In this document: piece after piece, positions 53,562 to 62,827 of the stretch
Layout of the letters: the number at the start of each line of letters is the position of its first letter
Numbering within the stretch: the first letter of the stretch is position 1
Origin: Mesorhizobium sp. C432A
Lineage (GTDB): Bacteria > Pseudomonadota > Alphaproteobacteria > Rhizobiales > Rhizobiaceae
Direction: 5' to 3'
NCBI RefSeq assembly: GCF_030323145.1
Contig: NZ_CP100470.1
Span: forward strand, 1,612,001 to 1,676,000
Length of the DNA: 64,000 nucleotides
Translations under genes and position numbers: made by a program
Notes under the pieces: model-generated
Told to the model about the DNA's origin: nothing
Databases searched by the model: none
Seen by the model: only the letters and a program-made list of their open reading frames with translations

Positions 53562-53577
53562 TTAACCCGCACTTAAC
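53562..53577 (+). promoter_or_regulatory. Candidate CtrA box, second outer-membrane protein gene
   Basis: TTAA-CCCGCAC-TTAAC: exact match to TTAA-N7-TTAAC, followed by C, 77 bases upstream of the ATG at 53655. A further TTAAC lies at 53585. The spacing to the start is nearly the same as in the first gene (82 bases). Confidence 0.75.
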
Positions 53578-53654
53578 CACTATGGTTAACAATGCCTACT
53601 GAAACGGCGCTTGCGATCAAAATGAAGAGCGCCAATTTCAGGAGCCGGGGACCC

Positions 53655-54425
53655 ATGAATTTCAAATTGCTGACAGCGCCGGCACTTGCCGCACTCGCGC
53701 TTGCGCTGCTGACGCCGGCGCAAGCCGCGGACTACGATCCGCCGATCTATGTCGATCAGGCGCCGGACTATCAACCGGTCGAGGTCGGCTCGGGCTGGTA
53801 TCTGCGCGGCGATGTCTCTTATCTGGCGCAGAAGAGCTACGAGGATCAGGATTTCACCTTCGCCCCCGCGAGCTTCAGCGAGAAGCAGGATCCGGCCTTT
53901 GCCAGCATCGGCTTCGGCTACCACTTCAACGACTATCTGCGCGGCGACGTCAATCTTGGCTATCTGCCCGGCAACAAGATCGGCGTCGGCTTTGACGATT
54001 CGGCGACGCCGCCGCCGGGTGGTGCGACCATCGCGTCGGCATCGCTGCAAAATTATTCCCTGTCGGGCATGGTCAATGGCTATGTCGATCTCGGCACTTA
54101 TGTCGGGATCACGCCCTACCTCGGCGCCGGCATTGGGCTGGTCCGGAGCAAATACAAGCTGTCGGCGAGTTACTTCACCGACAATGTCGACCCTACGGAT
54201 GATTTCGTCCGGAACGACAACAAGACCCAGTATTCCCTCGCCTACACGCTGGATGCGGGCCTGGCCTATCAGGTGACCAAGAATGTTTCTGTAGATCTCG
54301 GCTACCAGTACTTCTCCGCGCCGGATGCCGAATATGTCACGGCCGAGAGCCTGACCTCCTATCCGATCCGCAAGGGCATCAGCAATCATCAGGTCAAGCT
54401 CGGCCTGCGCTACGACCTCTGGTAG
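53655..54425 (+). CDS. Outer-membrane beta-barrel protein (Omp25/Omp31-like), copy 2
   Basis: 256 residues. Signal peptide NFKLLTAPALAALALALLTPAQAADY, then barrel strands GSGWYLRGDVSYLAQKSYEDQDF, FASIGFGYHFNDYLRGDVNLGYLPG, YSLSGMVNGYVDLGTYVGITPYLGAGIGLVRSKY, YSLAYTLDAGLAYQVTKNVSVDLGYQYFSAPD and NHQVKLGLRYDLW, ending in an aromatic residue as required for barrel insertion. It is a paralogue of the gene at 52581, with the same strand motifs (SGWYLRGD, DLGYRY/QY). AGGAG lies upstream. It has its own terminator and CtrA-like box. Confidence 0.9.
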   Translation: MNFKLLTAPALAALALALLTPAQAADYDPPIYVDQAPDYQPVEVGSGWYLRGDVSYLAQKSYEDQDFTFAPASFSEKQDPAFASIGFGYHFNDYLRGDVNLGYLPGNKIGVGFDDSATPPPGGATIASASLQNYSLSGMVNGYVDLGTYVGITPYLGAGIGLVRSKYKLSASYFTDNVDPTDDFVRNDNKTQYSLAYTLDAGLAYQVTKNVSVDLGYQYFSAPDAEYVTAESLTSYPIRKGISNHQVKLGLRYDLW

Positions 54426-54448
54426 GCTGGCTGCAGATACGAAACCCG

Positions 54449-54475
54449 ACGGCGGATCTCTTCGATCCGCCGTTT
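54449..54475 (+). terminator. Terminator after the second outer-membrane protein gene
   Basis: ACGGCGGATC (54449-54458) and GATCCGCCGT (54464-54473) form a perfect 10-bp stem with loop TCTTC, followed by TTGCGTTT. It lies 24 bases past the stop. Confidence 0.9.
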
Positions 54476-54576
54476 GCGTTTGGGCTCACGACATCCTGAT
54501 CCCGGACTGCTTCTATCTTGTCAGCGACAAAAACTTTCCTCTTGACGCCTGAGGGCTGAACGCATATCGCCGTTCG

Positions 54577-54620
54577 TGGGCCACCCCTCCCCAACGAGGG
54601 GCCACTATCTGGAAGGATAG
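54577..54620 (+). promoter_or_regulatory. serC-type RNA leader, possible translational control
   Basis: The leader before serC holds CCCCTC (54584-54589) pairing with GAGGGG (54596-54601) around CCCAAC, and CTATC (54605-54609) pairing with GATAG (54616-54620) around TGGAAG. The second stem hides the Shine-Dalgarno GGAAGGA in its loop and right arm, 6 bases before the ATG. A conserved serC leader motif with hairpins at the ribosome site was described upstream of serC-serA in alphaproteobacteria; this agrees in position and layout. Its signal is not known. Confidence 0.65.
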
Positions 54621-54626
54621 ACCACG

Positions 54627-55802
54627 ATGACGATGCATACGAAGCCCGGACTCCGTCCGGCAAACCCCAATTTCTCCTCAGGTCCCTGCGCAAAACGCCC
54701 CGGCTGGTCGGTCGAGGCGCTGAAGAATGCCGCGCTCGGCCGTTCCCACCGCGCCAAGATCGGCAAGACCAAGCTCGAACAGGCGATCGAGCTGACGCGC
54801 GAAATTCTCCAGGTTCCGGCGGATTACCGTATCGGCATCGTGCCGGCGTCGGACACGGGTGCTGTCGAGATGGCGCTGTGGTCGCTGCTCGGCGAACGCG
54901 GCGTCGACATGGTGGCATGGGAAAGCTTTGGCTCGGGCTGGGTGACCGATGTCGTCAAGCAGCTGAAGCTCGCCGGTATCAGAAAGATCGAGGCAGGCTA
55001 TGGCGAACTGCCGGATCTCACCAAGATCGATTTCGACCGCGATGTGGTCTTCACCTGGAACGGCACGACCTCAGGCGTGCGCGTGCCGAATGGCGATTTC
55101 ATCCCGGCGGATCGCAAGGGCCTGACCATCTGCGATGCCACCTCAGCGGCATTCGCGCAAAAGCTCGATTTCCAGAAGCTCGATGTCGTCACCTTCTCCT
55201 GGCAGAAAGTGCTGGGCGGCGAGGGCGCACACGGCATGCTGATCCTGTCGCCTCGCGCCGTCGAGCGACTGGAAACCTACAAGCCGGCGTGGCCGTTGCC
55301 GAAAATCTTCCGCCTGACCTCGGGCGGCAAGCTGATCGAAGGCATCTTCAAGGGCGAGACCATCAACACGCCGTCGATGCTGTGCGTCGAGGACTATCTC
55401 GATGCGCTTCATTGGGCGAAGTCGATCGGCGGTCTCGATGCGTTGATTGCCAGAGCCGATGCCAATGCCGCCGTGCTCGATGGGTTTGTCGACAAGTCGT
55501 CCTGGCTCGGCCATCTCGCGGTCGATGCGGCGACACGTTCCAACACGTCCGTATGTCTGTCCTTCACCGACGCCGATGTCGCGGCGCTCGACGCCGACGG
55601 GCAGGCGGCTTTCGCCAAGGCGATCGTCTCTGTGCTCGACAAGGAAGGCGTCGCGTTCGACATTGGATCCTATCGCGATGCACCTTCCGGCCTGCGCATC
55701 TGGTGCGGTGCCACCGTCGAGACATCCGATCTCGAGGCGCTGCTGCCTTGGCTCGACTGGGCCTTCGCCACGCAGAAGGCTTCGCTGAAGGCCGCAGCCT
55801 GA
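54627..55802 (+). CDS. serC: Phosphoserine transaminase SerC
   Basis: 391 residues. SerC makes 3-phosphoserine from 3-phosphohydroxypyruvate with glutamate, using pyridoxal phosphate. [19 protein letters not shown] is the alphaproteobacterial family start. The cofactor region reads [18 protein letters not shown], with the Lys in [22 protein letters not shown] (about residues 185-206). It is the alphaproteobacterial branch (390 residues against about 360 in E. coli). The start at 54627 is preceded by GGAAGGA inside a hairpin. serA follows 58 bp downstream. Confidence 0.95.
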   Translation: MTMHTKPGLRPANPNFSSGPCAKRPGWSVEALKNAALGRSHRAKIGKTKLEQAIELTREILQVPADYRIGIVPASDTGAVEMALWSLLGERGVDMVAWESFGSGWVTDVVKQLKLAGIRKIEAGYGELPDLTKIDFDRDVVFTWNGTTSGVRVPNGDFIPADRKGLTICDATSAAFAQKLDFQKLDVVTFSWQKVLGGEGAHGMLILSPRAVERLETYKPAWPLPKIFRLTSGGKLIEGIFKGETINTPSMLCVEDYLDALHWAKSIGGLDALIARADANAAVLDGFVDKSSWLGHLAVDAATRSNTSVCLSFTDADVAALDADGQAAFAKAIVSVLDKEGVAFDIGSYRDAPSGLRIWCGATVETSDLEALLPWLDWAFATQKASLKAAA

Positions 55803-55860
55803 GATTTCGTGGTGGCCTGCGGGCCGCCCTTTCCCGACAATCCAGTTCAAGGAGGCCGCC

Positions 55861-57462
55861 ATGGCGCCCCGCGTTCTCGTCTCTGACAAACTCTCCACCA
55901 CCGCCGTCCAGATATTCAAGGACCGCGGTATCGAGGTCGACTATTTGCCCGATCTCGGCAAGGACAAGGAAAAGCTGCTCGAAGTCATCGGCCAGTATGA
56001 TGGCCTTGCCATCCGCTCGGCGACCAAGGTCACGGAAAAACTGATCAACGCCGCGACAAGACTCAAGGTCGTCGGCCGCGCCGGCATCGGTGTCGACAAT
56101 GTCGACATCCCCGCGGCGAGCCGCAAGGGCATCATCGTGATGAACACGCCTTTCGGCAATTCGATCACCACGGCCGAACATGCGGTGGCGATGATCTTTG
56201 CACTCGCACGGCAGATCCCGGAGGCCAATGCCTCGACCCATGCCGGCAAATGGGAAAAGAACCGTTTCATGGGCGTCGAGATCACCGGCAAGACGCTGGG
56301 TGTCATCGGCTGCGGCAATATCGGCTCGATCGTCGCCACGCGCGGCGTCGGCCTGAAGATGCATGTCGTTGCCTTCGACCCGTTCCTGTCGGACAAGCGC
56401 GCCGAGGAACTCGGCGTCGACAAGGTCGAGCTGGACGAGCTTTTCGCCCGCGCCGATTTCATCACGCTGCACACGCCGCTGACCGACAAGACGCGCAACA
56501 TCATCGACGCGGCGGCGATCGCCAAAATGAAGAACGGCGTGCGCATCATCAATTGCGCGCGTGGCGGGCTCATCGTCGAAGCCGACCTGGTCGCGGCGCT
56601 GAAGAGCGGCAAGGTGGCGGGCGCCGGCGTCGATGTGTTCGAGGTCGAACCGGCGGAGAACAACGCGCTGTTCGGCATGGAGAATGTGGTGGCAACGCCG
56701 CATCTCGGCGCCTCGACAGCGGAAGCGCAGGAAAATGTCGCGCTCCAGGTGGCCGAGCAGATGGCCGACTATCTGATCAAGGGCGCGGTTTCGAATGCCA
56801 TCAACATGCCCTCGATCACGGCCGAGGAAGCACCGCGGCTGAAGCCGTTCGTCAAGCTCGCCGAAGTGCTCGGCGCCTTTGTCGGCCAAGTCACCGAGGA
56901 CCCGATCAACGAGGTCGAGATCCTGTTCGACGGCTCGACCGCGACGATGAACACGCGTGCCCTGATCAGTGCCGCGCTTGCCGGACTGATCCGGCCGCAG
57001 GTCGCCGACGTCAATATGGTGTCGGCGCCGATCATGGTGAAGGAGCGCGGCATCATCGTCGCCGAGGTCAAGCGCGACAAGTCGGGCGTGTTCGACGGCT
57101 ACATCAAGCTGACGGTGAAGACCGAGCACATGACGCGCTCGATCGCCGGCACCTGCTTCTCCGACGGCAAGCCGCGCTTCATCCAGATCAAGGGCATCAA
57201 TCTCGACGCCGAGGTCGGCCAGCACATGCTCTACACAACCAATGCCGATGCGCCCGGCATTATCGGCCTGCTCGGCACGGTGTGCGGTGAGAACGGCGTC
57301 AACATCGCCAACTTCCAGCTCGGACGCAACCGGCCGGGCGGCGACGCCATCGCGCTGCTCTATCTCGACGCGCCGTTCCCGGAGAAAGTGCTGGAACAGG
57401 TCAAGGCGCACAAGTCCATCGACTCGGCCAAGCGGCTGCAGTTCGACGTCAACGCAATGTAG
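55861..57462 (+). CDS. serA: D-3-phosphoglycerate dehydrogenase SerA
   Basis: 533 residues, the long type. It catalyses the first step of serine synthesis. The N-terminal catalytic and Rossmann parts hold VGRAGIGVDNVDIPAASRKGIIVMNTPFGNS, LGVIGCGNIGSIVATRGVGLKMHVVAFDPF, NCARGGLIVEADL and VATPHLGASTAEAQ with the catalytic His. After a C-terminal intervening domain (about residues 330-450) an ACT domain ends the protein: DADAPGIIGLLGTVCGENGVNIANFQLGR, suited to serine feedback. It forms an operon with serC, together with an RNA leader upstream. Confidence 0.97.
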   Translation: MAPRVLVSDKLSTTAVQIFKDRGIEVDYLPDLGKDKEKLLEVIGQYDGLAIRSATKVTEKLINAATRLKVVGRAGIGVDNVDIPAASRKGIIVMNTPFGNSITTAEHAVAMIFALARQIPEANASTHAGKWEKNRFMGVEITGKTLGVIGCGNIGSIVATRGVGLKMHVVAFDPFLSDKRAEELGVDKVELDELFARADFITLHTPLTDKTRNIIDAAAIAKMKNGVRIINCARGGLIVEADLVAALKSGKVAGAGVDVFEVEPAENNALFGMENVVATPHLGASTAEAQENVALQVAEQMADYLIKGAVSNAINMPSITAEEAPRLKPFVKLAEVLGAFVGQVTEDPINEVEILFDGSTATMNTRALISAALAGLIRPQVADVNMVSAPIMVKERGIIVAEVKRDKSGVFDGYIKLTVKTEHMTRSIAGTCFSDGKPRFIQIKGINLDAEVGQHMLYTTNADAPGIIGLLGTVCGENGVNIANFQLGRNRPGGDAIALLYLDAPFPEKVLEQVKAHKSIDSAKRLQFDVNAM

Positions 57463-57526
57463 TTGACGGCGTGGCGGATGCGGCGGTCCTCCCCCCATCA
57501 TTGGGGCGGCCGCCGCACAGGCCGGT

Positions 57527-57991
57527 TCAGGTCAATTCATCTGAGCCGTCGGAGACGCCCACGCGATGCCGATAGACCAATTCCCAGCCCTTCCAGCCTG
57601 TAAACAGCAGGACCAGAACCACGATCAGCGATAAGATAAAGCCGGTCGGGATCACAGCCGCCGCTCCACCGACATAACGCGAGTACCAGTTATAAAGCTC
57701 GATCAGCACGACGAGCACGTTGCCGCCGGCATGGAGCCATGCCGTCGTGAGATTGCGGATCTGAACATCGCCGAGAACGTCCGTCAGGCCGGTAAGAGCG
57801 GCCAAGGCGCCCATGATCAGGCCGGCGCCGAGAAGCCAAAGCGATCCGGTGACCCACCCGGGATCGGCTGTTTGCCAGAAAATCAGATCGCAAACGAAGG
57901 TGCCGACAAAGAAGGCGATCGGAAACGGAATCAGCATTGGATGAATGGGGTGACCGGCAATGCTTGCCGTGCTGCGAGGGTTATGGCTCAT
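57527..57991 (-). CDS. DUF2231 family membrane protein
   Basis: 154 residues with four helices. SIAGHPIHPMLIPFPIAFFVGTFVCDL is the DUF2231 start with the conserved HPIHPML; GSLWLLGAGLIMGALAALTGLTDVLG and LHAGGNVLVVLIELYNWYSRY follow. Function unknown. The start at 57991 has GGGAGGC upstream. It lies between serA (convergent) and a DMT exporter gene on the same strand, which are not obviously functionally linked. Confidence 0.88.
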   Translation of the reverse strand: MSHNPRSTASIAGHPIHPMLIPFPIAFFVGTFVCDLIFWQTADPGWVTGSLWLLGAGLIMGALAALTGLTDVLGDVQIRNLTTAWLHAGGNVLVVLIELYNWYSRYVGGAAAVIPTGFILSLIVVLVLLFTGWKGWELVYRHRVGVSDGSDELT

Positions 57992-58096
57992 CTTGTTGCC
58001 TCCCACGCAAGCAAACTCCGCCAGAGGTAAAATGTTCCAGGTCGGCGCGCGGCAGCAGTTATCGCGACGGCGGCGCAGCGCGGCAGCAGCCAAATG

Positions 58097-59002
58097 TTAT
58101 CCGCGGCGGTTCGGTGCCGCCATCTTGCGCCCGCTGTATTCGGCGAGCGAAATGCCGCCCAGCACCAGGACGAGCGCCAGCGCCTGGTAGAGCTGGAATG
58201 TCTCGCCGACGATCAGCACTGACAGCAGCGTGCCGAAGATCGGCACCAGATTGATGAACAGCCCGGCACGGTTGGCGCCGATCAGTTCGTTGCCCCTGAT
58301 GTAAGTGATCTGCGAAATGACCGAAGCGCCGATCGCGGTATAGACGATGACCACCCAGCCGCTGATATCGGGGACGATAACCTTGCCGGCGGCGACCTCC
58401 CACAGGAAGAACGGCAGCGAGGTGATGAGGGCAGCGATCGCCAGGGACAACATCAGGCTCTGCCAGCGCATCACCGGCTTCAGCCGCAGCCCGACCGAAT
58501 AACCGCTGTAGAGGACGACCGCGACCAGCATGATGGCGTCGCCGAAATTGAGTTCCAATGTGAGCAGCCGGCGCGGATCGCCGTGGCAGGCAGTCAAGAT
58601 GACACCGAAGATGGTCAGCACCACGCCCGCAATCTGCGCCCAACTCACGCGCAGGCGGAAGAAGAAGAAATTGGCAATGATGATCAAGACCGGCATCGCC
58701 GCCTGTTCGATCGAGACATTGATCGCCGTCGTGTAGTTGAGCGCGGTGTAGAAAATGGTGTTGAACAGAGTGAAGCCGCTGGCGCCAAGTGCAGCCAGGA
58801 CGAACCAGTGTTTGCGCACCACCGGCCAGTCCTCCCTGATCGTGCGCCAGCCGATCGGCAGCAGGATCGCGACGGCCAGCACCCAGCGCAGGAAGACCAG
58901 CGTCATGGGCGAGACGTGACCGACCGCCAGCTTGCCGGCGACGGAATTGCCGCCCCACAGCAAGGTGGTCAGCAGCAGGAACAGGTAGGCGCTTCGATGC
59001 AT
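58097..59002 (-). CDS. EamA/DMT family transporter
   Basis: 301 residues with about ten helices in two EamA halves: LLLTTLLWGGNSVAGKLAVGHVSPMTLVFLRWVLAVAILLPIG and the second half GWVVIVYTAIGASVISQITYIRGNELIGANRAGLFINLVPIFGTLLSVLIVGETFQLYQALALVLVLGGI. The family exports small metabolites. No local regulator is linked to it. It is divergent from purA, with a 208-bp gap holding no clear other feature. Substrate unknown. Confidence 0.92.
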   Translation of the reverse strand: MHRSAYLFLLLTTLLWGGNSVAGKLAVGHVSPMTLVFLRWVLAVAILLPIGWRTIREDWPVVRKHWFVLAALGASGFTLFNTIFYTALNYTTAINVSIEQAAMPVLIIIANFFFFRLRVSWAQIAGVVLTIFGVILTACHGDPRRLLTLELNFGDAIMLVAVVLYSGYSVGLRLKPVMRWQSLMLSLAIAALITSLPFFLWEVAAGKVIVPDISGWVVIVYTAIGASVISQITYIRGNELIGANRAGLFINLVPIFGTLLSVLIVGETFQLYQALALVLVLGGISLAEYSGRKMAAPNRRG

Positions 59003-59210
59003 GCGGGATTCCGGCCGCCTGGGAAGTTGTGTTTGCCGGCCTATTGCCCCCGCCGACGCAAGTAAATGTTGTCAAAGCCGAAAATTGTTGTGCCTCAGGG
59101 CATTTTCGACGGCAAAGAAAGGTCGCGCTTGCGAGGTCTTGACGCTATAGAGGCCTGTCGTTTCGAACCATATCCAGGCCGCCAGGGCGGCATCTCAAGG
59201 GAAAAGAAAC

Positions 59211-60509
59211 ATGGCCAATGTGGTGGTCGTCGGCTCGCAATGGGGCGACGAAGGCAAGGGCAAGATCGTCGACTGGTTGTCGGAGCGCGCCGACGTGGTC
59301 GTGCGCTTCCAGGGCGGCCACAATGCCGGCCATACGCTGGTCGTCGACGGCAAGGTCTACAAACTGTCGCTGCTGCCGTCGGGCGTGGTGCGGCAAGGCA
59401 AGCTGTCGATCATCGGCAATGGCGTCGTCTTCGACCCGCACGCCTTTGTCGCGGAAGTGGCAAAACTCAAGGCGCAAGGCGTCGAGGTCACGCCGGACCG
59501 CCTGAAAATAGCCGAAAACACCGCGCTTATCCTGTCGCTGCACCGGGAGCTGGACGGATTCCGCGAGGACGCCGCCTCCAATTCCGGGACGAAAATTGGC
59601 ACGACGCGTCGTGGCATCGGCCCCGCCTATGAGGACAAGGTGGGCCGGCGCGCGGTTCGGGTGATGGATCTGGCGGATTTGGAAACGCTGCCCCTCAAGG
59701 TCGACAGGCTGCTGACGCATCACAATGCGCTGCGTCGCGGGCTTGGCCATGGCGAAGTCACGCATGAGGCGATCATGACCGAGCTGACCTCGGTCGCCGA
59801 TGAGATCCTGCCCTATATGGACCGCGTCTGGAAAATCCTCGACGACAAGCGCCGCGCCGGCGAACGCATCCTGTTCGAGGGCGCGCAAGGCACGCTGCTC
59901 GACATCGACCACGGCACATATCCGTTCGTCACCTCGTCCAACACCGTTGCCGGCCAGGCAGCCGCCGGCTCGGGGGTGGGCCCCGGCGCCATCGGCTATG
60001 TCCTGGGCATCACCAAGGCCTATACGACGCGTGTCGGCGAAGGCCCGTTCCCGACCGAGCAGAAGAACGAGATCGGCGAATTTCTCGGTACGCGTGGCCA
60101 CGAATTCGGCGTCGTCACCGGGCGCAAACGCCGTTGCGGCTGGTTCGACGCCGTGCTGGTGCGCCAGGCCGTCGCCGTCAACGGCATCAAGGGCATCGCG
60201 TTGACCAAGCTCGACGTGCTCGACGGGCTGGATGAGATCAAGGTCTGCACCGGCTACCGTCTCGACGGCGAAACGATCGACTATCTGCCGGCCAGCCAGG
60301 GCGCGCAGGCGCGTGTCGAGCCGGTCTACGAGACGCTCGAAGGCTGGAAAGGCACCACCGCCGGCGCGCGCAGCTGGAACGACCTTCCGGCGCAGGCCGT
60401 CAAATACGTCCGTTACATCGAGGAGCTAATCGGCGCACCCGTCGCGCTCCTTTCCACCAGCCCGGAACGGGACGACACGATACTTGTGACCGATCCGTTT
60501 CAAGACTAG
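59211..60509 (+). CDS. purA: Adenylosuccinate synthetase PurA
   Basis: 432 residues. PurA joins aspartate to IMP with GTP in AMP synthesis. [43 protein letters not shown] includes the GTP/IMP loop (GDEGKGK); [23 protein letters not shown] and [13 protein letters not shown] are also diagnostic. AAGGGA lies upstream of the ATG. It is followed by the long membrane protein gene at 60585 after 75 bp, which may be cotranscribed. Confidence 0.98.
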   Translation: MANVVVVGSQWGDEGKGKIVDWLSERADVVVRFQGGHNAGHTLVVDGKVYKLSLLPSGVVRQGKLSIIGNGVVFDPHAFVAEVAKLKAQGVEVTPDRLKIAENTALILSLHRELDGFREDAASNSGTKIGTTRRGIGPAYEDKVGRRAVRVMDLADLETLPLKVDRLLTHHNALRRGLGHGEVTHEAIMTELTSVADEILPYMDRVWKILDDKRRAGERILFEGAQGTLLDIDHGTYPFVTSSNTVAGQAAAGSGVGPGAIGYVLGITKAYTTRVGEGPFPTEQKNEIGEFLGTRGHEFGVVTGRKRRCGWFDAVLVRQAVAVNGIKGIALTKLDVLDGLDEIKVCTGYRLDGETIDYLPASQGAQARVEPVYETLEGWKGTTAGARSWNDLPAQAVKYVRYIEELIGAPVALLSTSPERDDTILVTDPFQD

Positions 60510-60584
60510 TTTTCTGAAGCCTTTCCGGGCATCGCGGCCGATTTGCGGGGGCCGGCGCGGAAACAAATACAGGTCGACTGAAGC

Positions 60585-62243
60585 ATGGCAGATTTCGTTG
60601 CTATTCTGAAAAAGGCGCTCGACAAGCACGGCGACGAAACGCCCGAAAAGCGTACGCGGATCTATGAAAGCGTTCGTACCATGCTGGCGAAGAAGCTTGC
60701 GGAGTATTCGCCGCCGCTGGCCGCCGAAGCCATAAGCACGCAGAAGCGATCCCTGGAAGATGCCATCTCGAGCGTCGAGCGCGACTATGCCAGGGCACTG
60801 CCGGCATCCGATCCGCTGGCGGAGCTGGAGCACATCTTCTCCTCCATAGACCGCAACAAGAACCAGTCCAGTCATGTAAAGCCTTCCGCCACGCCTGCGC
60901 CGGCCTGGCAGCCGGCGAAACCCGTGCAGCCGGCGCCGACCACCAGGACAGAGCCGAGCTGGCAGAGGCCCGCTCCGACACCGCCTCCGCCTGTGGCGCG
61001 TGCAGAAACCATCGACAAGCAAGCCGCGGAGCTGGACGCCGACGACGATAGCGCCGATGTCTTTGCCAATGACGAGCAGCCGGCGGCGGACACGTTCCAA
61101 CGCCTGCGCCCCGCCGAGCGCAGGCGCAGCTATGGCGGGTTGATCGCGGCTGTCGTCGCGCTTTTGGTGGTGGCCGGCGGTGGCTATGGCATCTGGCTGA
61201 ACAAGGATGCCTTTGGCTCGATGCTGGGCCTCGGCGGCGACACCAAGACGGTCTCGACCGAACCGCTGGTAAAGCCGGCGCCGGCCAAGCCCGCGGCCGA
61301 TGCACCCGCACCGGCTCCTGCCGGCGAGGGAACGAAGTTCACCCAGCGCCTGTCGCCCGAAGGCGGTGAGACCGATCCCGGTCCCGCGGCCGGTCAAAGC
61401 GGCATCGGCGAGGGCGAGTCCGTCGCCGCGCTGACCACACCGCCACCCCCGGCTCCAGCGCCACCTGCGGCTCCAGCGCCTGCGACCCCGCCGGCCGGCG
61501 ACGCCGCAGCCACGGGCGCGCCCGCCACGCCGGCGCCCGACGCTTCCGCCACGCCACCGGCAACGCCGCGCGCCGATGGCGTCGCTCCGCCGGCCAACGG
61601 GGCAGCACCGGCTGATGCCGCCGCCACGCCGCCCGCGGCCGGCACGCCGCCCGCTGCGCCGGCGGCCGCCGCTCCCGCGCCGACCGTTGCGGTCGGCCAG
61701 AAGGCGATCTTCTACGAGGAACGCACCTCGACCGCGCAAGGTTCGGCCGAACCCGGCAGCATCGTCTGGTCGCTGGTGCAGGAATCGCCCGGCGGCGACC
61801 TGCCGCCCGAGCCGGCGATCCGCGCCGAGGCGACCATTCCCGGCAAGGACATCCAGCTGCGCATGACCATCCGCCGCAATACCGACCAGACGCTGCCGGC
61901 CAGCCACATCATCGAGATGATCTTCCTGACGCCCGAGGGCTTTGACGGCGGTGGCGTCGACAACATCCTGCGCGTCGCCATGAAGAGTTCGGAACAGGAT
62001 GCCGGCAGCCCGCTGATCGGCATTCCGGCCAAGATCGCCGACGGCTTCTTCCTGGTGGCGCTCAACGACACCAAGGCCGACGAGGACGCCAATATGACCT
62101 TGCTTCGAGGCCAGGACTGGATCGACGTGCCGGTGGTCTACAAGACCGGACGCCGGGCGTTGCTGACCATGGAAAAGGGCATTCCGGGCGAGAAGGTGTT
62201 CGACGAGGCGCTGAAGGCCTGGCAGGCCAAGACGGCAGGTTGA
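60585..62243 (+). CDS. Single-pass membrane protein with Pro/Ala-rich linker, function unknown
   Basis: 552 residues. An N-terminal helical domain (about 1-85, MADFVAILKKALDKHGDETPEKRTRIYESVRTMLAKKLAEY) is cytoplasmic and followed by a Pro-rich segment. One membrane helix lies near residues 184-204 (GLIAAVVALLVVAGGGYGIWL). A long extracytoplasmic Ala/Pro-rich linker (to about 365) leads to a C-terminal beta-rich domain: AIFYEERTSTAQGSAEPGSIVWSLVQ, RAEATIPGKDIQLRMTIRRNTDQTLPASHIIEMIF, LRVAMKSSEQDAGSPLIGIPAKIADGFFLVAL. Conserved in Rhizobiales behind purA, as far as I recall; no function can be given. Confidence 0.8.
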   Translation: MADFVAILKKALDKHGDETPEKRTRIYESVRTMLAKKLAEYSPPLAAEAISTQKRSLEDAISSVERDYARALPASDPLAELEHIFSSIDRNKNQSSHVKPSATPAPAWQPAKPVQPAPTTRTEPSWQRPAPTPPPPVARAETIDKQAAELDADDDSADVFANDEQPAADTFQRLRPAERRRSYGGLIAAVVALLVVAGGGYGIWLNKDAFGSMLGLGGDTKTVSTEPLVKPAPAKPAADAPAPAPAGEGTKFTQRLSPEGGETDPGPAAGQSGIGEGESVAALTTPPPPAPAPPAAPAPATPPAGDAAATGAPATPAPDASATPPATPRADGVAPPANGAAPADAAATPPAAGTPPAAPAAAAPAPTVAVGQKAIFYEERTSTAQGSAEPGSIVWSLVQESPGGDLPPEPAIRAEATIPGKDIQLRMTIRRNTDQTLPASHIIEMIFLTPEGFDGGGVDNILRVAMKSSEQDAGSPLIGIPAKIADGFFLVALNDTKADEDANMTLLRGQDWIDVPVVYKTGRRALLTMEKGIPGEKVFDEALKAWQAKTAG

Positions 62244-62269
62244 CGGGCGGCAGTAGCGGCTGCCTTCGC

Positions 62270-62569
62270 TCAGAAGCCCTGGAACAGCATGTCGAGCGCG
62301 GCGACGATGTCGTCGTGATGTCTAGAAAGGTTTCCCTCTGGCATCCGCAATTCGGACGCGCTGAAGGCCGACACAAACTGTGTGACCATCACAAGATCTT
62401 TGCCGTTTATAGCGAAGGTCGGGTTTAGGCGGCGGCCAGGAAGCGGGGCAATCTCGGGCGGCATCAAAGGAACGACCACCGTCGTGCTCAGCCCTTCAAG
62501 CATATCTGACTGCACGTCGAGAAGATAACCGTCGCTCTCGGTACTCCGATAGAAATCGTAACGCGCCAT
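62270..62569 (-). CDS. ccdB: CcdB family toxin (DNA gyrase inhibitor-like)
   Basis: 99 residues. The sequence follows CcdB: MARYDFYRSTESDGYLLDVQSDMLEGLSTTVVVPLMPPEIAP, LNPTFAINGKDLVMVTQFVSAFSASELR and the end DDIVAALDMLFQGF. F-plasmid CcdB poisons gyrase through its C-terminal Trp99-Gly100-Ile101; here the same place reads Gln-Gly-Phe, so the key Trp is replaced while Gly is kept. Whether it still poisons gyrase is open. Its ATG overlaps the ccdA stop as TGATG, the usual coupling. Confidence 0.9.
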   Translation of the reverse strand: MARYDFYRSTESDGYLLDVQSDMLEGLSTTVVVPLMPPEIAPLPGRRLNPTFAINGKDLVMVTQFVSAFSASELRMPEGNLSRHHDDIVAALDMLFQGF

Positions 62570-62811
62570 CAGAACGGCCGGTGTTTAGCCAATGGCAGTC
62601 CGTTCTTTCGGACATATTCGTTGGAGCTTTCGATGGCTTCCCTGTTTTCTTCTTGCCATCGACGCGTTTTCTCCGCCGCAATCGCTTTCGCGATCCCTGC
62701 TTCGGCAGCGCGGGAGATGTTGATGCCCAACGCTTTGGCGTCCTTGATCAACTGAGAGTCAATGGACGTGTTGACAGAGGCCCGCTGAGTTTTTGGCGTC
62801 GATTGAAGCAC
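62569..62811 (-). CDS. ccdA: CcdA family antitoxin
   Basis: About 80 residues from a GTG at 62811. The N-terminus QRASVNTSIDSQLIKDAKALGINISRAAEAGIAKAIAAEK is a ribbon-helix-helix DNA-binding domain, and the C-terminal RRWQEENREAIESSNEYVRKNGLPLAKHRPF is the CcdB-binding tail, matching RWKAENQEGMAEVARFIEMNG of F-plasmid CcdA. The GTG is chosen because AAAGGAGG lies 7 bases before it; the ATG at 62829 would put that ribosome site inside the gene. The dyad at 62828 is its likely operator. Confidence 0.87.
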   Translation of the reverse strand: MLQSTPKTQRASVNTSIDSQLIKDAKALGINISRAAEAGIAKAIAAEKTRRWQEENREAIESSNEYVRKNGLPLAKHRPF

Positions 62812-62827
62812 GGAGATGCCTCCTTTC

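Noticed and set aside
55564..57501. A 645-codon open frame on the minus strand
   Set aside because: It overlaps serC and serA in antisense, shows only Asp/Arg/His-rich shadow composition, and has no ribosome site or domain.
60426..61907. A 493-codon open frame rich in Gly and Arg opposite the membrane protein gene
   Set aside because: Its Gly/Arg runs are the reverse complement of the Ala/Pro-rich linker of the protein at 60585.
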